From positions 1,054,001 to 1,118,000 of the forward strand of contig NZ_CP037745.1 of the NCBI RefSeq assembly GCF_004345025.1: a DNA stretch of 64,000 nt, in the 5' to 3' direction. This document shows, piece by piece, positions 43,381-52,220 of this stretch; the first letter of the stretch is position 1, and every line of letters starts with the position of its first letter. Source of the stretch: Rheinheimera sp. D18. GTDB taxonomy: Bacteria > Pseudomonadota > Gammaproteobacteria > Enterobacterales > Alteromonadaceae. The translations under genes and the position numbers were made by a program. Below the pieces are notes generated by a model that ran no database searches, was not told the DNA's origin, and was given only the letters and a program-made list of their open reading frames with translations.

Positions 43381-43593
43381 ATGTCACAGTTAATTTCCGG
43401 TTCAGTTAAGTGGTTCAACGAAGAAAAAGGTTATGGTTTTTTAGAACGTGAAGGCGGCAAGGACGTTTTTGTTCATTTTCGCTCTATTAACGGTACCGGC
43501 CGTAAAACTTTAGTTGAAGGTCAGAAAGTTACTTTTGAAGTAACTGAAGGCCAAAAAGGCCCGCAAGCTGAGAACGTAACTCCTATCGATTAA
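43381..43593 (+). CDS. Cold-shock protein (CspA/CspD family)
   Basis: The 70-residue protein is one OB-fold that binds single-stranded nucleic acid. It shows both RNA-binding motifs: KGYGFL (RNP1) and VFVHF (RNP2), flanked by [10 protein letters not shown] and ending QAENVTPI. The RNP1 has L and E (FLEREGG) where CspA has FITPDDG, and there is no CspD-type tail, so I leave the exact paralogue open. It has its own promoter and terminator. The Shine-Dalgarno is AGAGAG. Confidence 0.93.
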   Translation: MSQLISGSVKWFNEEKGYGFLEREGGKDVFVHFRSINGTGRKTLVEGQKVTFEVTEGQKGPQAENVTPID

Positions 43594-43611
43594 TTTCGGC
43601 CCAGCTTGTAT

Positions 43612-43636
43612 AAAACCGGCTAAAGCCGGTTTTCTG
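43612..43636. terminator. Terminator between the cold-shock gene and dinB
   Basis: AAAACCGGC-TAAA-GCCGGTTTT forms a 9-bp stem with flanking A and T runs that suit both converging genes. Confidence 0.82.
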
Positions 43637-43686
43637 TTATCTGAAGGTGAGTAAATCTACAAATATTTGGTGTTAAACGTCCGGTT

Positions 43687-44751
43687 TTAAAAAGCCAATG
43701 TTAGCTGCTGTGCTGTGGTTGTTTTAAAGCCTATTTGTAAGCCTACTAACCTTACGCCTTGTTGCTCGCGACGCTGCCATGCTTCATCAAGTAGCGGTAA
43801 TAAGTGGTCTAGCTGCAGTGGCTGGCCTTGTTTTTCTACGGTAGTTTGACGAAAGTCACTAAATTTTAATTTAACACCTACTTTTTGCATTGGCGTGGTG
43901 CGCCCAGCCGGTGTGTTGCTGTAGTGTTCTAGCCGTTGTTGTAGCTTGGGCAGTAATTGAGTTAATGCGCTAACACAATCGTTATAGCTTAGTAAGTCGT
44001 GCTCTAGTGTTTGCTCAACACCCAGTGATTTTCGCTGTTCTCGGTTACAAACCAGCCGCTCATCAATACCCTGGCTGCGCTTTATTAAACTATCCGCTAA
44101 ACCGCCAAAATTTTTTACCAGCAAGGGTAAAGGTGCGCTGCTGATGTCAGAGCAATAATGTAGCCCTAACTGACTTAACCGCTCTGCGGTTTTTGCACCT
44201 ACGCCTGGTAAACGGCGCAGTGGTAGTGTTTTAACAAAATCATCAACCTTAGCGGGTGTAATTACAAACAAGCCATCAGGTTTATTTTCATCACTAGCAA
44301 TTTTGGCTAAAAATTTGTTCGGTGCAACGCCCGCAGAAGCGGTTAATCCTGTTTCACGCAATATACTCCGGCGAATATCTTGGGCAATCAGTGTTGCACT
44401 GCCCTGAAATAACGAGCAATCAGTCACATCAAGATAAGCTTCATCAAGTGATAGTGGCTCAACATGGTCGCTATAGCGGGCAAAAATTGCTTGAATTTGC
44501 CTGCTGGCAATGCGGTATTTTTCCATGTTGCCATTTAGCAAGGTAAGATGTGGGCAGAGTTTTAACGCTTGACCGGTTGGCATTGCTGAGCGCACACCAA
44601 AGGCACGCGCAGGATAGTTACAGGTTGAAATAACGCCACGGCTTTGTCTGGCACCGCCAATAGCTATAGGAATATGCCGCAGTATAGGGTTATCGCGCAT
44701 TTCTACTGCGGCAAAAAAACAGTCCATATCTATATGTATGATTTTTCGCAC
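43687..44751 (-). CDS. dinB: DNA polymerase IV
   Basis: A Y-family translesion polymerase. I choose the GTG at 44751 over the ATG at 44775. It gives MRKIIHIDMDCFFAAVEM and places catalytic D8, D103 and E104 (SLDEAYLD) at the E. coli numbers; and the LexA box with the -10 element lies so close to the ATG that a message would begin only about ten bases before it. Neither start has a good Shine-Dalgarno. The 354 residues include palm/fingers, thumb with LPGVGAKTAERL (helix-hairpin-helix) and little finger. The last residues lack an obvious QLxLxF clamp motif except QQLTLAF at the end, which fits. SOS control is read directly from the upstream box. Confidence 0.94.
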   Translation of the reverse strand: MRKIIHIDMDCFFAAVEMRDNPILRHIPIAIGGARQSRGVISTCNYPARAFGVRSAMPTGQALKLCPHLTLLNGNMEKYRIASRQIQAIFARYSDHVEPLSLDEAYLDVTDCSLFQGSATLIAQDIRRSILRETGLTASAGVAPNKFLAKIASDENKPDGLFVITPAKVDDFVKTLPLRRLPGVGAKTAERLSQLGLHYCSDISSAPLPLLVKNFGGLADSLIKRSQGIDERLVCNREQRKSLGVEQTLEHDLLSYNDCVSALTQLLPKLQQRLEHYSNTPAGRTTPMQKVGVKLKFSDFRQTTVEKQGQPLQLDHLLPLLDEAWQRREQQGVRLVGLQIGFKTTTAQQLTLAF

Positions 44752-44784
44752 CGAGCAACCCAAAGCATAATTCATAATTATTAA

Positions 44785-44800
44785 CTGTTATTATATACAG
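44785..44800 (-). promoter_or_regulatory. LexA (SOS) box of dinB
   Basis: CTGT-N8-ACAG with an AT-only centre, a perfect match to the gammaproteobacterial LexA core. On the minus strand it contains TATAAT, and TTGCAA lies about 17-19 bases further upstream, so LexA would cover the -10 region. Confidence 0.9.
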
Positions 44801-45007
44801 CATTTTGTTTATTGTTGCAAAGGCGAGTTATCGTTTCTTTTACTCAGGTAATGCTGAATTTTTGTGCTTTAGCTATTTAGATGTCTGAAATCTTAATGCA
44901 TAAATTTTAAATTAGCGTTAGAATGGCGCCAATTTTTACCAGCCAGTTTTGATTTACCAACATTATATTAATTAAAACGATGCGTGAAAGCCGCGCCAGG
45001 AGAAAGC

Positions 45008-46261
45008 ATGTTAAAGCGTGATATGAATATTGCCGATTTTGATCCCGAATTATGGCAAGCCATAACAGATGAAACGAACCGTCAGGAAGCACATATTGAG
45101 CTTATCGCGTCAGAAAACTATGCCAGCCCGCGTGTATTGCAGGCGCAAGGTTCACAGTTAACCAATAAATACGCTGAAGGTTACCCACATAAGCGTTACT
45201 ACGGTGGTTGTGAGTATGTTGACGTTGCTGAAGACTTAGCCATTGCTCGGGCGAAAGAGCTATTTAGTGCTGATTATGCTAACGTGCAACCACACGCTGG
45301 CTCACAAGCTAATGCCGCGGTATTTTTAGCGCTGTTAAATGCGGGCGATACTATTTTGGGTATGAGCTTAGCCCACGGCGGCCATTTAACGCATGGCTCA
45401 CATGTTAGCTCGTCAGGTAAGTTATACCACGCAGTGCAGTATGGTTTACATCCTGAAACTGGCGTTATTGATTATGATCAAGCCGAAGCGTTAGCGATTG
45501 AGCACAAGCCTAAAATGATTATTGCTGGTTTCTCTGCCTATTCAGGTATTGTTGATTGGCAGCGGTTTCGTGATATCGCCGATAAAGTTGGCGCCTATTT
45601 ATTTGTTGATATGGCTCACGTTGCCGGATTGGTAGCCGCGGGTTTATACCCGAATCCAGTACCTATTGCTGACGTTGTAACTACTACCACGCACAAAACC
45701 TTAGCTGGCCCACGTGGCGGTTTAATTTTAGCGCGTAAAAATGAAGAAATTGAGAAAAAGCTAAATTCAGCGGTATTCCCAGGTTGCCAAGGTGGCCCGT
45801 TAATGCACGTTATTGCTGCTAAGGCTGTTGCTTTTAAAGAGGCGTTACAGCCAGAATTTAAAGTATACCAGCAGCAAGTGTTAAAAAATGCAGTTGCTAT
45901 GTGTGATGCCATGATTGCGCGCGGCTATAAAATTGTTTCTGGCGGTACTAAAAATCACCTGTTCTTAATGGACTTGATTGATAAAGAGATCACCGGTAAA
46001 GAAGCGGATGCATGGTTAGGTCAAGCGCATATTACGGTAAACAAAAACTCTGTACCAAATGATCCGCGTTCACCGTTTGTGACCTCTGGTTTACGTATTG
46101 GTACACCGGCTATTACACGCCGTGGCTTTAATGAAGCCGAAGCACGCGCTGTTGCTAACTTAATTTGTGACGTGTTAGATAGCCGTGGTGATGCTGCGGT
46201 AATTGACACTGTACGTGGTAAAGTTACTGAGCTATGCAGTCGTTTCCCAGTTTATGCTTAA
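45008..46261 (+). CDS. glyA: Serine hydroxymethyltransferase
   Basis: Interconverts serine plus tetrahydrofolate with glycine plus 5,10-methylene-tetrahydrofolate, the main source of one-carbon units. The 417-residue PLP enzyme (same length as E. coli) has its PLP lysine in [14 protein letters not shown] (K230). The start at 45008 ([12 protein letters not shown]) has AGGAG 7 bases upstream and matches the family; a GTG 24 bases earlier is rejected. It ends at a strong terminator. No PurR or MetR site could be recognised upstream. Confidence 0.97.
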   Translation: MLKRDMNIADFDPELWQAITDETNRQEAHIELIASENYASPRVLQAQGSQLTNKYAEGYPHKRYYGGCEYVDVAEDLAIARAKELFSADYANVQPHAGSQANAAVFLALLNAGDTILGMSLAHGGHLTHGSHVSSSGKLYHAVQYGLHPETGVIDYDQAEALAIEHKPKMIIAGFSAYSGIVDWQRFRDIADKVGAYLFVDMAHVAGLVAAGLYPNPVPIADVVTTTTHKTLAGPRGGLILARKNEEIEKKLNSAVFPGCQGGPLMHVIAAKAVAFKEALQPEFKVYQQQVLKNAVAMCDAMIARGYKIVSGGTKNHLFLMDLIDKEITGKEADAWLGQAHITVNKNSVPNDPRSPFVTSGLRIGTPAITRRGFNEAEARAVANLICDVLDSRGDAAVIDTVRGKVTELCSRFPVYA

Positions 46262-46280
46262 GCACTAATTAAGTGTTATC

Positions 46281-46306
46281 ATGGCCGCTATTGCGGCCAT
46301 TTTTTT
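46281..46306 (+). terminator. Intrinsic terminator of glyA
   Basis: ATGGCCGC-TATT-GCGGCCAT forms a perfect 8-bp stem with a 4-base loop followed by six more T residues. It separates glyA from nrdR. Confidence 0.92.
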
Positions 46307-46340
46307 ATCTGACGTTTTAAACGTCTTAGCGAGATGTTTT

Positions 46341-46796
46341 ATGTATTGTCCGTTTTGTAATGCAGATGACACCAAGGTTATAGATTCACGTTTAGTCGCT
46401 GACGGGCACCAAGTGCGGCGTAGGCGTGAATGTCTAGCTTGCCATGAACGTTTTACTACCTTTGAAGCGGCCGAGTTGGTGATGCCACGCATTATAAAGC
46501 GTGATGGTTCAAGAGAGCCGTTTAATGAAGATAAGTTACGCAGTGGTTTATTGCGCTCGTTAGAAAAACGTCCGGTGTCTACTGAGCAAATAGAGCTATT
46601 AATTCAAAAAATCAAGTCATTACTGCGGGCTACCGGCGAGCGCGAAGTCGGTAGTCATTATCTGGGCAACCTGATAATGGATGAACTGGTAAAAGTTGAT
46701 AAGGTTGCCTATGTTCGCTTTGCCTCGGTGTATCGTTCATTTAAAGATATTCGCGAGTTTGGTGAGGAAATAGCCCGTTTAGGCGAAAAATCCTGA
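46341..46796 (+). CDS. nrdR: Transcriptional repressor NrdR
   Basis: NrdR represses ribonucleotide reductase genes, sensing ATP/dATP. The 151-residue protein (start [10 protein letters not shown] at 46341; a longer frame begins in the glyA terminator and is rejected) has a zinc ribbon with C3, C6, C31 and C34 and an ATP-cone domain (about 49-139, with [20 protein letters not shown]). It is the first gene of the riboflavin unit; its stop overlaps the ribD start by one base. This linkage is conserved in gammaproteobacteria. Confidence 0.96.
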   Translation: MYCPFCNADDTKVIDSRLVADGHQVRRRRECLACHERFTTFEAAELVMPRIIKRDGSREPFNEDKLRSGLLRSLEKRPVSTEQIELLIQKIKSLLRATGEREVGSHYLGNLIMDELVKVDKVAYVRFASVYRSFKDIREFGEEIARLGEKS

Positions 46797-47914
46797 TGTT
46801 TAGCTGCGCCGATTATACGTTTATGGCCGAAGCTATTCAGCTAGCCGAGCGCGGTTGTTACACCACTACGCCCAACCCAAATGTGGGTGCGTTAGTGGTG
46901 AAAAAAGGGCAAGTAATTGGGCGGGGCTATCATCAGCAAGCGGGCGGGGCGCATGCCGAAGTGTTTGCGTTACAGCAGGCCGGTGCGGCGGCAAAGGGCG
47001 CAACCTGTTATGTTACGCTAGAACCCTGTAGTCACTATGGTAAAACGCCACCTTGTGCTCAGGCGCTTATCGACGCCGGTGTCGCACAGGTTATAGTTGC
47101 TATGACTGATCCTAACCCCAGTGTTGCAGGTAAAGGCATAGCCATGTTGCGCGCAGCTGGTATCAAGGTAGAGGTTGGCTTACTTGAAACTCAAGCTCGG
47201 GCGCTTAACCCTGGGTTTTTAAGTCGAATGGAGCGCAACCGGCCTTATGTGCAGCTAAAGCTAGCGGCCAGTTTAGATGGGCGCACCGCGTTGGCTAATG
47301 GTGATAGTAAATGGTTAACTGGCGAAGCGGCGCGTGCCGACGTGCAACATTACCGGGCGAAAAGCTGCGCGGTGTTATCCACTGCCACCACAGTAATGGC
47401 CGATAATGCCCGATTGACACTACGCAAAGAGCAGCTACTGCAAGACGTTACGCACTTAAAAGATGGCACACTGCGTCAGCCGAAACGGGTTATTTTGGAC
47501 CGTAACGGTATATTGGACCATAAACAAGCCCTATTTACCGATGGTGGTGAAGTGCTGTTATGCGTAAGCAAACTTGAAAACGATCGACAATTACCCAATA
47601 TAGCTAGACAAATTCATTGCCAGTTAAACAACCAAGCTCAGTTTGACTTAGGTTTGTTGCTAACGCATCTAGCGGTACATGAGGGTATAAATAACCTATG
47701 GGTTGAAGCCGGTGCCACCTTGGCTGGCACTTTACTGCAGCTTAACTTAGTCGACGAGCTGATTGTGTATATTGCGCCTAAGCTGCTAGGTAATACAGCA
47801 CAGCCACTAGCAGTGCTACCAGAATTTACCGCACTGTCACAGGTGCCTGAACTGAGCTGGACTGATATACGTATGGTGGGGCAGGATATTCGCCTTACAG
47901 CCAAATTAACTTAA
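46796..47914 (+). CDS. ribD: Riboflavin deaminase/reductase RibD
   Basis: RibD deaminates the pyrimidine produced from GTP and then reduces its ribose side chain. The 372-residue protein has an N-terminal deaminase domain with zinc ligands in GGAHAEVFAL and LEPCSHYGKTPPC, and a C-terminal dihydrofolate-reductase-like domain from about 145 (LKLAASLDGRTALANGDSKW, LWVEAGATLAGTLL). It overlaps nrdR by one base (TGATG) and is followed by ribE after 21 bases. Confidence 0.96.
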   Translation: MFSCADYTFMAEAIQLAERGCYTTTPNPNVGALVVKKGQVIGRGYHQQAGGAHAEVFALQQAGAAAKGATCYVTLEPCSHYGKTPPCAQALIDAGVAQVIVAMTDPNPSVAGKGIAMLRAAGIKVEVGLLETQARALNPGFLSRMERNRPYVQLKLAASLDGRTALANGDSKWLTGEAARADVQHYRAKSCAVLSTATTVMADNARLTLRKEQLLQDVTHLKDGTLRQPKRVILDRNGILDHKQALFTDGGEVLLCVSKLENDRQLPNIARQIHCQLNNQAQFDLGLLLTHLAVHEGINNLWVEAGATLAGTLLQLNLVDELIVYIAPKLLGNTAQPLAVLPEFTALSQVPELSWTDIRMVGQDIRLTAKLT

Positions 47915-47935
47915 GCCACTACGCCACGAGAGATT

Positions 47936-48586
47936 ATGTTTACAGGTATTATTGAAGCCACAGGCAAGTTAAGTGCTGTTGTACAACGCGGTGGCGATAT
48001 CAGCATTACTATTAGTAGTACGGAATTAGATTTTTCTGATGTGAAGCTCGGCGACAGTATTGCCAGTAACGGCGTATGTTTAACGGTAACTCAGCTTGGC
48101 GCCGCAAGTTTCTCCGCTGACGTTTCATCGGAAACGTTGGCACACACGTTATTTGGTCAGTATCAACTTGGTCAGCTTATCAACTTAGAAAAAGCCATGT
48201 TACCTACCACGCGAATGGGTGGCCATATGGTAAGTGGGCATGTTGACGGCGTAAGTTATGTTACCCGCATGGAAACGAGTGGTAGGGCCAAGCATCTTTG
48301 GTTGGCGTTGCCCAAAGCACTAGCGCACTATGTTGCCAGCAAAGGCTCGATTACTATCGATGGCATAAGCCTAACGGTAAATGAGCTAACAGCCGATGCG
48401 TTAAGGTTAACCATAGTGCCGCACACTGCCGCACAAACAACAATTTCACAATTAAAAGTCGGGGCTAAGGTTCACTTAGAAGTGGATTTAATTGCCCGTT
48501 ATCTTGAACGTTTACTCAATAAAGATACTGCTAATACAACAGCGGGTGTCAATATGGCGCTGCTGTCACAGCGCGGTTTCTTATAA
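47936..48586 (+). CDS. ribE: Riboflavin synthase alpha subunit
   Basis: Dismutates two 6,7-dimethyl-8-ribityllumazine molecules to riboflavin and the pyrimidine precursor. The 216 residues show the internal duplication of the family: the first half begins MFTGIIEATGKL with SNGVCLTV, the second holds GHVDGVS and IDGISLTVNEL. The E. coli equivalent is called ribC/ribE depending on nomenclature. It sits between ribD and ribBX in the operon. Confidence 0.96.
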   Translation: MFTGIIEATGKLSAVVQRGGDISITISSTELDFSDVKLGDSIASNGVCLTVTQLGAASFSADVSSETLAHTLFGQYQLGQLINLEKAMLPTTRMGGHMVSGHVDGVSYVTRMETSGRAKHLWLALPKALAHYVASKGSITIDGISLTVNELTADALRLTIVPHTAAQTTISQLKVGAKVHLEVDLIARYLERLLNKDTANTTAGVNMALLSQRGFL

Positions 48587-48598
48587 ATAAGGTTTGTT

Positions 48599-49708
48599 AT
48601 GCAACTGAATACTCCTGCTGAAATAATCGAAGATATGCGTCAGGGCAAAATGGTGATACTGATGGACGACGAAGATCGCGAAAACGAAGGCGATCTGGTC
48701 ATGGCGGCAGAGTATGTTACGCCAGAGGCAATCAATTTTATGGCCACTCATGGCCGTGGTTTAATTTGTTTAACGCTCACTAAAAAGCGTTGTGCTCAGC
48801 TGGCATTACCCTTAATGGTAGATGCAAATAAATCACCGTTTTCAACTAATTTTACCTTATCAATTGAAGCGGCCGAGGGCGTAACTACTGGTATTTCTGC
48901 CGCAGACCGTGCTCGCACCGTTAAAGCTGCAGTGGCGCGTGATGCCAGACCAAGTGATATTGTGCAGCCAGGGCATATTTTTCCGTTGATGGCGCAAGAT
49001 GGTGGTGTATTAGTGCGTGCAGGCCACACTGAAGCAGGCTGTGATCTGGCACGGTTGGCTGGTTTAGAACCCGCAGCGGTTATTGTTGAAATTTTAAACG
49101 ACGACGGCACTATGGCACGTCGACCTGATTTAGAAATTTTCGCTAAAAAACACGGTGTTAAAATAGGCACCATTGCTGATTTAATTGAATACCGAAACCT
49201 TAACGAAACCACCATTGAACAGGTAGCACGCTGTCAATTACCAACTGAGGTTGGCGATTTTGAATTAGTAACCTTTAAAGACACCATTGATAACCAAATT
49301 CATTTCGCGCTGGTAAAAGGCGAGATAAAAGCGGATGAACCAACTTTAGTTAGAGTACATTTGCATGACACTTTTAGCGACTTGCTAATGGCAAACCGAG
49401 CTGCTAACCGCAGTTTTTCGCTACATACTGCTATGGCGCGTATTGCCCAAGACGGTGGTGTATTAGTGTTATTGGGTAAGCACGAAAGTTCAGACGCTCT
49501 GGTTCGCACAGTACAAGGTTTTGAAGCTGAAGATAAAGGCGAGAAACCACGCACAGCACCTTGGGTAGGCACATCACGTAATGTTGGCGTAGGTTCACAA
49601 ATTTTAGCCAGCTTAGGCGTGAAAAAAATGCGCTTACTTAGCCAGCCGAAAAAGTATCATGCGTTATCAGGTTTCGGTTTAGAAGTTGTCGATTACGTTA
49701 GCGAATAA
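48599..49708 (+). CDS. ribBX: RibBX: DHBP synthase with non-catalytic RibA-like domain
   Basis: Residues 1-200 are a complete 3,4-dihydroxy-2-butanone 4-phosphate synthase with the acidic loop [10 protein letters not shown] (23-32), [10 protein letters not shown] and [13 protein letters not shown]. Residues about 205-369 have the fold of GTP cyclohydrolase II, but the three zinc cysteines are gone: the RVHSEC-type motif reads [11 protein letters not shown] (252-262), the CDC-type motif reads NRAANRSF (266-273). This hybrid is known from Shewanella and other proteobacteria as RibBX. It should supply only the butanone phosphate; a true RibA must be encoded elsewhere. It is located inside the riboflavin operon. 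Confidence 0.93.
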   Translation: MQLNTPAEIIEDMRQGKMVILMDDEDRENEGDLVMAAEYVTPEAINFMATHGRGLICLTLTKKRCAQLALPLMVDANKSPFSTNFTLSIEAAEGVTTGISAADRARTVKAAVARDARPSDIVQPGHIFPLMAQDGGVLVRAGHTEAGCDLARLAGLEPAAVIVEILNDDGTMARRPDLEIFAKKHGVKIGTIADLIEYRNLNETTIEQVARCQLPTEVGDFELVTFKDTIDNQIHFALVKGEIKADEPTLVRVHLHDTFSDLLMANRAANRSFSLHTAMARIAQDGGVLVLLGKHESSDALVRTVQGFEAEDKGEKPRTAPWVGTSRNVGVGSQILASLGVKKMRLLSQPKKYHALSGFGLEVVDYVSE

Positions 49709-49825
49709 AGACAAATTAATAACGAAATTAAGCCGGTGTTGGTGCTATAAACACTATGCCGGTTTAGTGAGTGTTGTGCTATTATGCACCGCTAATTTTA
49801 AGCGGTCAGATTGTAAGGGCGACTT

Positions 49826-50290
49826 ATGCAGGTAATAGAAGCGGGTTTTTCTGCCAACGGTAAGAAATTTGCGTTAGTAGTAGCGCGGTTTAACAGCTTT
49901 ATTGTTGAGAGTTTATTAAGCGGCGCAACCGATACCTTACAGCGTATTGGTAATGTAGCAGAGCAAGATATTACTATCATTCGTGTACCTGGTGCATTTG
50001 AGCTGCCGTTAGCAGTGCAGCGTGTTGCTGCTAGTAAAAAATATGATGGTATTATTGCCCTTGGCGCAGTAATACGTGGTGGCACACCACACTTTGAATA
50101 TGTATCAGGCGAGTGTACTAAAGGTATTGCTCAAGTGATGATGCAGTACGATATTCCGGTAGCCTTTGGCGTATTGACCGTAGACAGTATTGAGCAAGCT
50201 ATTGAGCGAGCTGGCACTAAAGCAGGCAATAAAGGCTGTGAAGCGGCTATGTCAACGCTGGAAATGGTAAACCTGCTAACCAAGCTGTAA
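49826..50290 (+). CDS. ribH: 6,7-dimethyl-8-ribityllumazine synthase
   Basis: RibH condenses the butanone phosphate with the pyrimidine intermediate. The 154-residue protein has the substrate loop [28 protein letters not shown] and the [19 protein letters not shown] stretch; it assembles as an icosahedral capsid in close relatives. Shine-Dalgarno AAGGGCG is good. The 117-base gap after ribBX contains a hairpin (ACCGCT/AGCGGT, 49787-49806), so ribH may also have its own control. Confidence 0.97.
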   Translation: MQVIEAGFSANGKKFALVVARFNSFIVESLLSGATDTLQRIGNVAEQDITIIRVPGAFELPLAVQRVAASKKYDGIIALGAVIRGGTPHFEYVSGECTKGIAQVMMQYDIPVAFGVLTVDSIEQAIERAGTKAGNKGCEAAMSTLEMVNLLTKL

Positions 50291-50308
50291 CAAGAAGAGA
50301 CACAGAAA

Positions 50309-50722
50309 ATGAAACCTAATGCCCGTCGTCAGTCACGGTCTCTTGCAGTGCAGGGAATTTATAGCTGGCATATTAGCCATAACCCGATTGCAGATATTGA
50401 GCAACAATTGCTGCTCGAAACTAACGTTAAGCATGTTGATGTTGGTTATTTTCAAGATTTAGTCCGTGGTGTGGTAAAAAACCACGCTACCTTGGACGAG
50501 GCGTTAAAGCCCTATTTAGATCGGCCATTTGATGAAATTGATTTTGTTGAAAAGGCAATTTTACGTGTTTCTGCGTATGAGTTGAAATATCGGCTAGACG
50601 TTCCTTATAAGGTAGTCATTAACGAAGCTATTGAATTGGCAAAGGCTTTTGCCGCCGACGATAGTCATAAATTCGTTAACGGCATCCTTGATAAAGCAGT
50701 ACGCGTACTGCGTCCAAGCTAA
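50309..50722 (+). CDS. nusB: Transcription antitermination factor NusB
   Basis: NusB binds boxA RNA with S10 to keep RNA polymerase running through rRNA operons. The 137-residue all-helical protein begins [19 protein letters not shown] and shows the family stretches [30 protein letters not shown] and [27 protein letters not shown] (read here in parts). E. coli NusB has 139 residues. It follows ribH by 18 bases, the standard gammaproteobacterial arrangement. Confidence 0.97.
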   Translation: MKPNARRQSRSLAVQGIYSWHISHNPIADIEQQLLLETNVKHVDVGYFQDLVRGVVKNHATLDEALKPYLDRPFDEIDFVEKAILRVSAYELKYRLDVPYKVVINEAIELAKAFAADDSHKFVNGILDKAVRVLRPS

Positions 50723-50755
50723 AGGAGAGCCGACATTTGTCGGCTTCTTAATTTT
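50721..50755 (+). promoter_or_regulatory. Hairpin-bridged ribosome site of thiL
   Basis: A strong Shine-Dalgarno AAAGGAG (50721-50727) overlapping the nusB end is followed at once by AGCCGAC-ATTT-GTCGGCT (50728-50745, a perfect 7-bp hairpin), then ten bases to the thiL ATG. Linear spacing is 28 bases, too far; with the hairpin folded it is 10. No other ribosome site lies near the ATG. The hairpin with the T-rich bases after it could instead be a weak terminator. Confidence 0.6.
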
Positions 50756-51715
50756 ATGGATGAATTCGAACTCATTTCCCGCTATTTCTCTAATTGTGGT
50801 GCTAAGCGCCATGATACCGGTATTGGTGTGGGTGATGATGCCGCAGTGTTACAAGTGCGGGATGGTTGTGATCTGGTTATAACTACCGATACCATGGTTG
50901 CCGGCACACATTTTTTTCCTGATGCTGACCCTCGAGCGCTTGGCCACAAATTAGTTGCGGTCAATGTTAGTGATATCGCCGCTATGGGTGCAGAGCCCGC
51001 TTGGTTATCACTGGCGATAACCTTGCCATCGGTAGATGAAACGTGGCTCAGTGCTTTTGCGGCGGGCTTGCATGAAACGGCTGAGTATTATAATTGTCAG
51101 CTAGTTGGTGGTGACACGACACGTGGGCCAATGAGCCTAACCATGGTTGCCAAAGGCATAGTGCCGCGAGGCAAAGCTATTACCCGCAGCGGCGCTAAAG
51201 TGGGTGACTATATTTATGTTACCGGCACTTTAGGCGATGCAGCACTAGGTTTGAAGCTGTGCCAAGGTTTGCATGAAGTAAGTAAAAAACACCAAACTCA
51301 TATTCTACAACGCTTTCATTTTCCATCAGCAAGAGTGGCGCTAGGCCAAGCGCTGCGCAATATTGCTAGCAGTGCAATGGACTTATCAGATGGCTTATAT
51401 AGCGATATTCAGCACATTTTAAAACGTTCAGGCGTGGGGGCCAGTATTGATGTGTCGCGCCTGCCTTTATCGCAAGCGGTAAAAGATAGTTGTGATAATG
51501 CGACCGCAATGCAGTTGGCGTTGTCCGGTGGTGAAGACTACGAATTACTCTTTACTGTGCCAGAAGCAAAGCGGGGTTCGCTTGATGTACTGCTTTCACC
51601 TTATGGTATAGCCATTACCTGCATTGGCCGTATTACTGGCGTAGCCGGTAAGCTCGAGCTAAAACAAGCCGAGCAGCCCTTTAACTATGTGCACTCAGGT
51701 TTTATTCATTTCTGA
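50756..51715 (+). CDS. thiL: Thiamine-monophosphate kinase
   Basis: ThiL phosphorylates thiamine monophosphate to the active diphosphate. The 319-residue enzyme of the PurM/ThiL superfamily has the N-terminal GIGVGDDAAVL, TDTMVAGTHFFPDADP, the nucleotide-binding GGDTTRGPMSL, AMDLSDGLYSD and SGGEDYELLF. The ATG at 50756 matches the start of E. coli ThiL. It ends with TGATG overlap with pgpA. See the separate entry for its unusual ribosome site. Confidence 0.96.
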   Translation: MDEFELISRYFSNCGAKRHDTGIGVGDDAAVLQVRDGCDLVITTDTMVAGTHFFPDADPRALGHKLVAVNVSDIAAMGAEPAWLSLAITLPSVDETWLSAFAAGLHETAEYYNCQLVGGDTTRGPMSLTMVAKGIVPRGKAITRSGAKVGDYIYVTGTLGDAALGLKLCQGLHEVSKKHQTHILQRFHFPSARVALGQALRNIASSAMDLSDGLYSDIQHILKRSGVGASIDVSRLPLSQAVKDSCDNATAMQLALSGGEDYELLFTVPEAKRGSLDVLLSPYGIAITCIGRITGVAGKLELKQAEQPFNYVHSGFIHF

Positions 51716-52194
51716 TGAGCAAACTGCAATTTAATTTAAAAAAGTGGTACCAGTTTCTGGCGTTGGGCTTTGGTAGTGGTTTATCGCCCAAAGCACCTGG
51801 TACTTTTGGTACGTTGGTTGCGGTGCCACTTGTCGCCTTGTTGTTGTGGGCGGGTAATGCTTATTTATTAGCTTTTGTATTAATAGGCAGCGTGCTGGGC
51901 GTATATGTATGTGGTCAAACGGCACGCGATGTTGGCGAGCATGATCATGGTGCTATAGTCTGGGACGAAATTATTGGTTATGGCATTACGTTGCTTTGGG
52001 CACCACTGCACTGGCAAACACTATTAATCGGTTTTGTTTTATTTCGCCTATTTGATATTGTAAAACCTTGGCCTATTAGTGTGCTGGATAAATCGGTGCA
52101 TGGTGGTTTGGGTATTATGCTCGATGATGTAGCCGCGGGTATTGCCGCTTTAGTTGCGTTGCAACTATTAATACCTTATTTGCCGCTAAATTAA
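51715..52194 (+). CDS. pgpA: Phosphatidylglycerophosphatase A
   Basis: PgpA dephosphorylates phosphatidylglycerol phosphate in the inner membrane. The 159-residue protein shows the family start (FGSGLSPKAPGTFGTLVAVP), the acidic HDHGAIVWDEIIGYGITL motif that binds metal, and hydrophobic helices around 35-60, 95-120 and 135-157. Its ATG overlaps the thiL stop by one base. It ends the conserved part of the operon; the cyclase gene follows 26 bases later. Confidence 0.95.
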   Translation: MSKLQFNLKKWYQFLALGFGSGLSPKAPGTFGTLVAVPLVALLLWAGNAYLLAFVLIGSVLGVYVCGQTARDVGEHDHGAIVWDEIIGYGITLLWAPLHWQTLLIGFVLFRLFDIVKPWPISVLDKSVHGGLGIMLDDVAAGIAALVALQLLIPYLPLN

Positions 52195-52220
52195 TCAATA
52201 GACAATTATAGAAGGCTATA

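Noticed and set aside
46261..49825. FMN riboswitch before or within the riboflavin genes
   Set aside because: I looked for the RFN-type conserved segments upstream of nrdR, ribD, ribBX and ribH and saw none; only a small hairpin precedes ribH.
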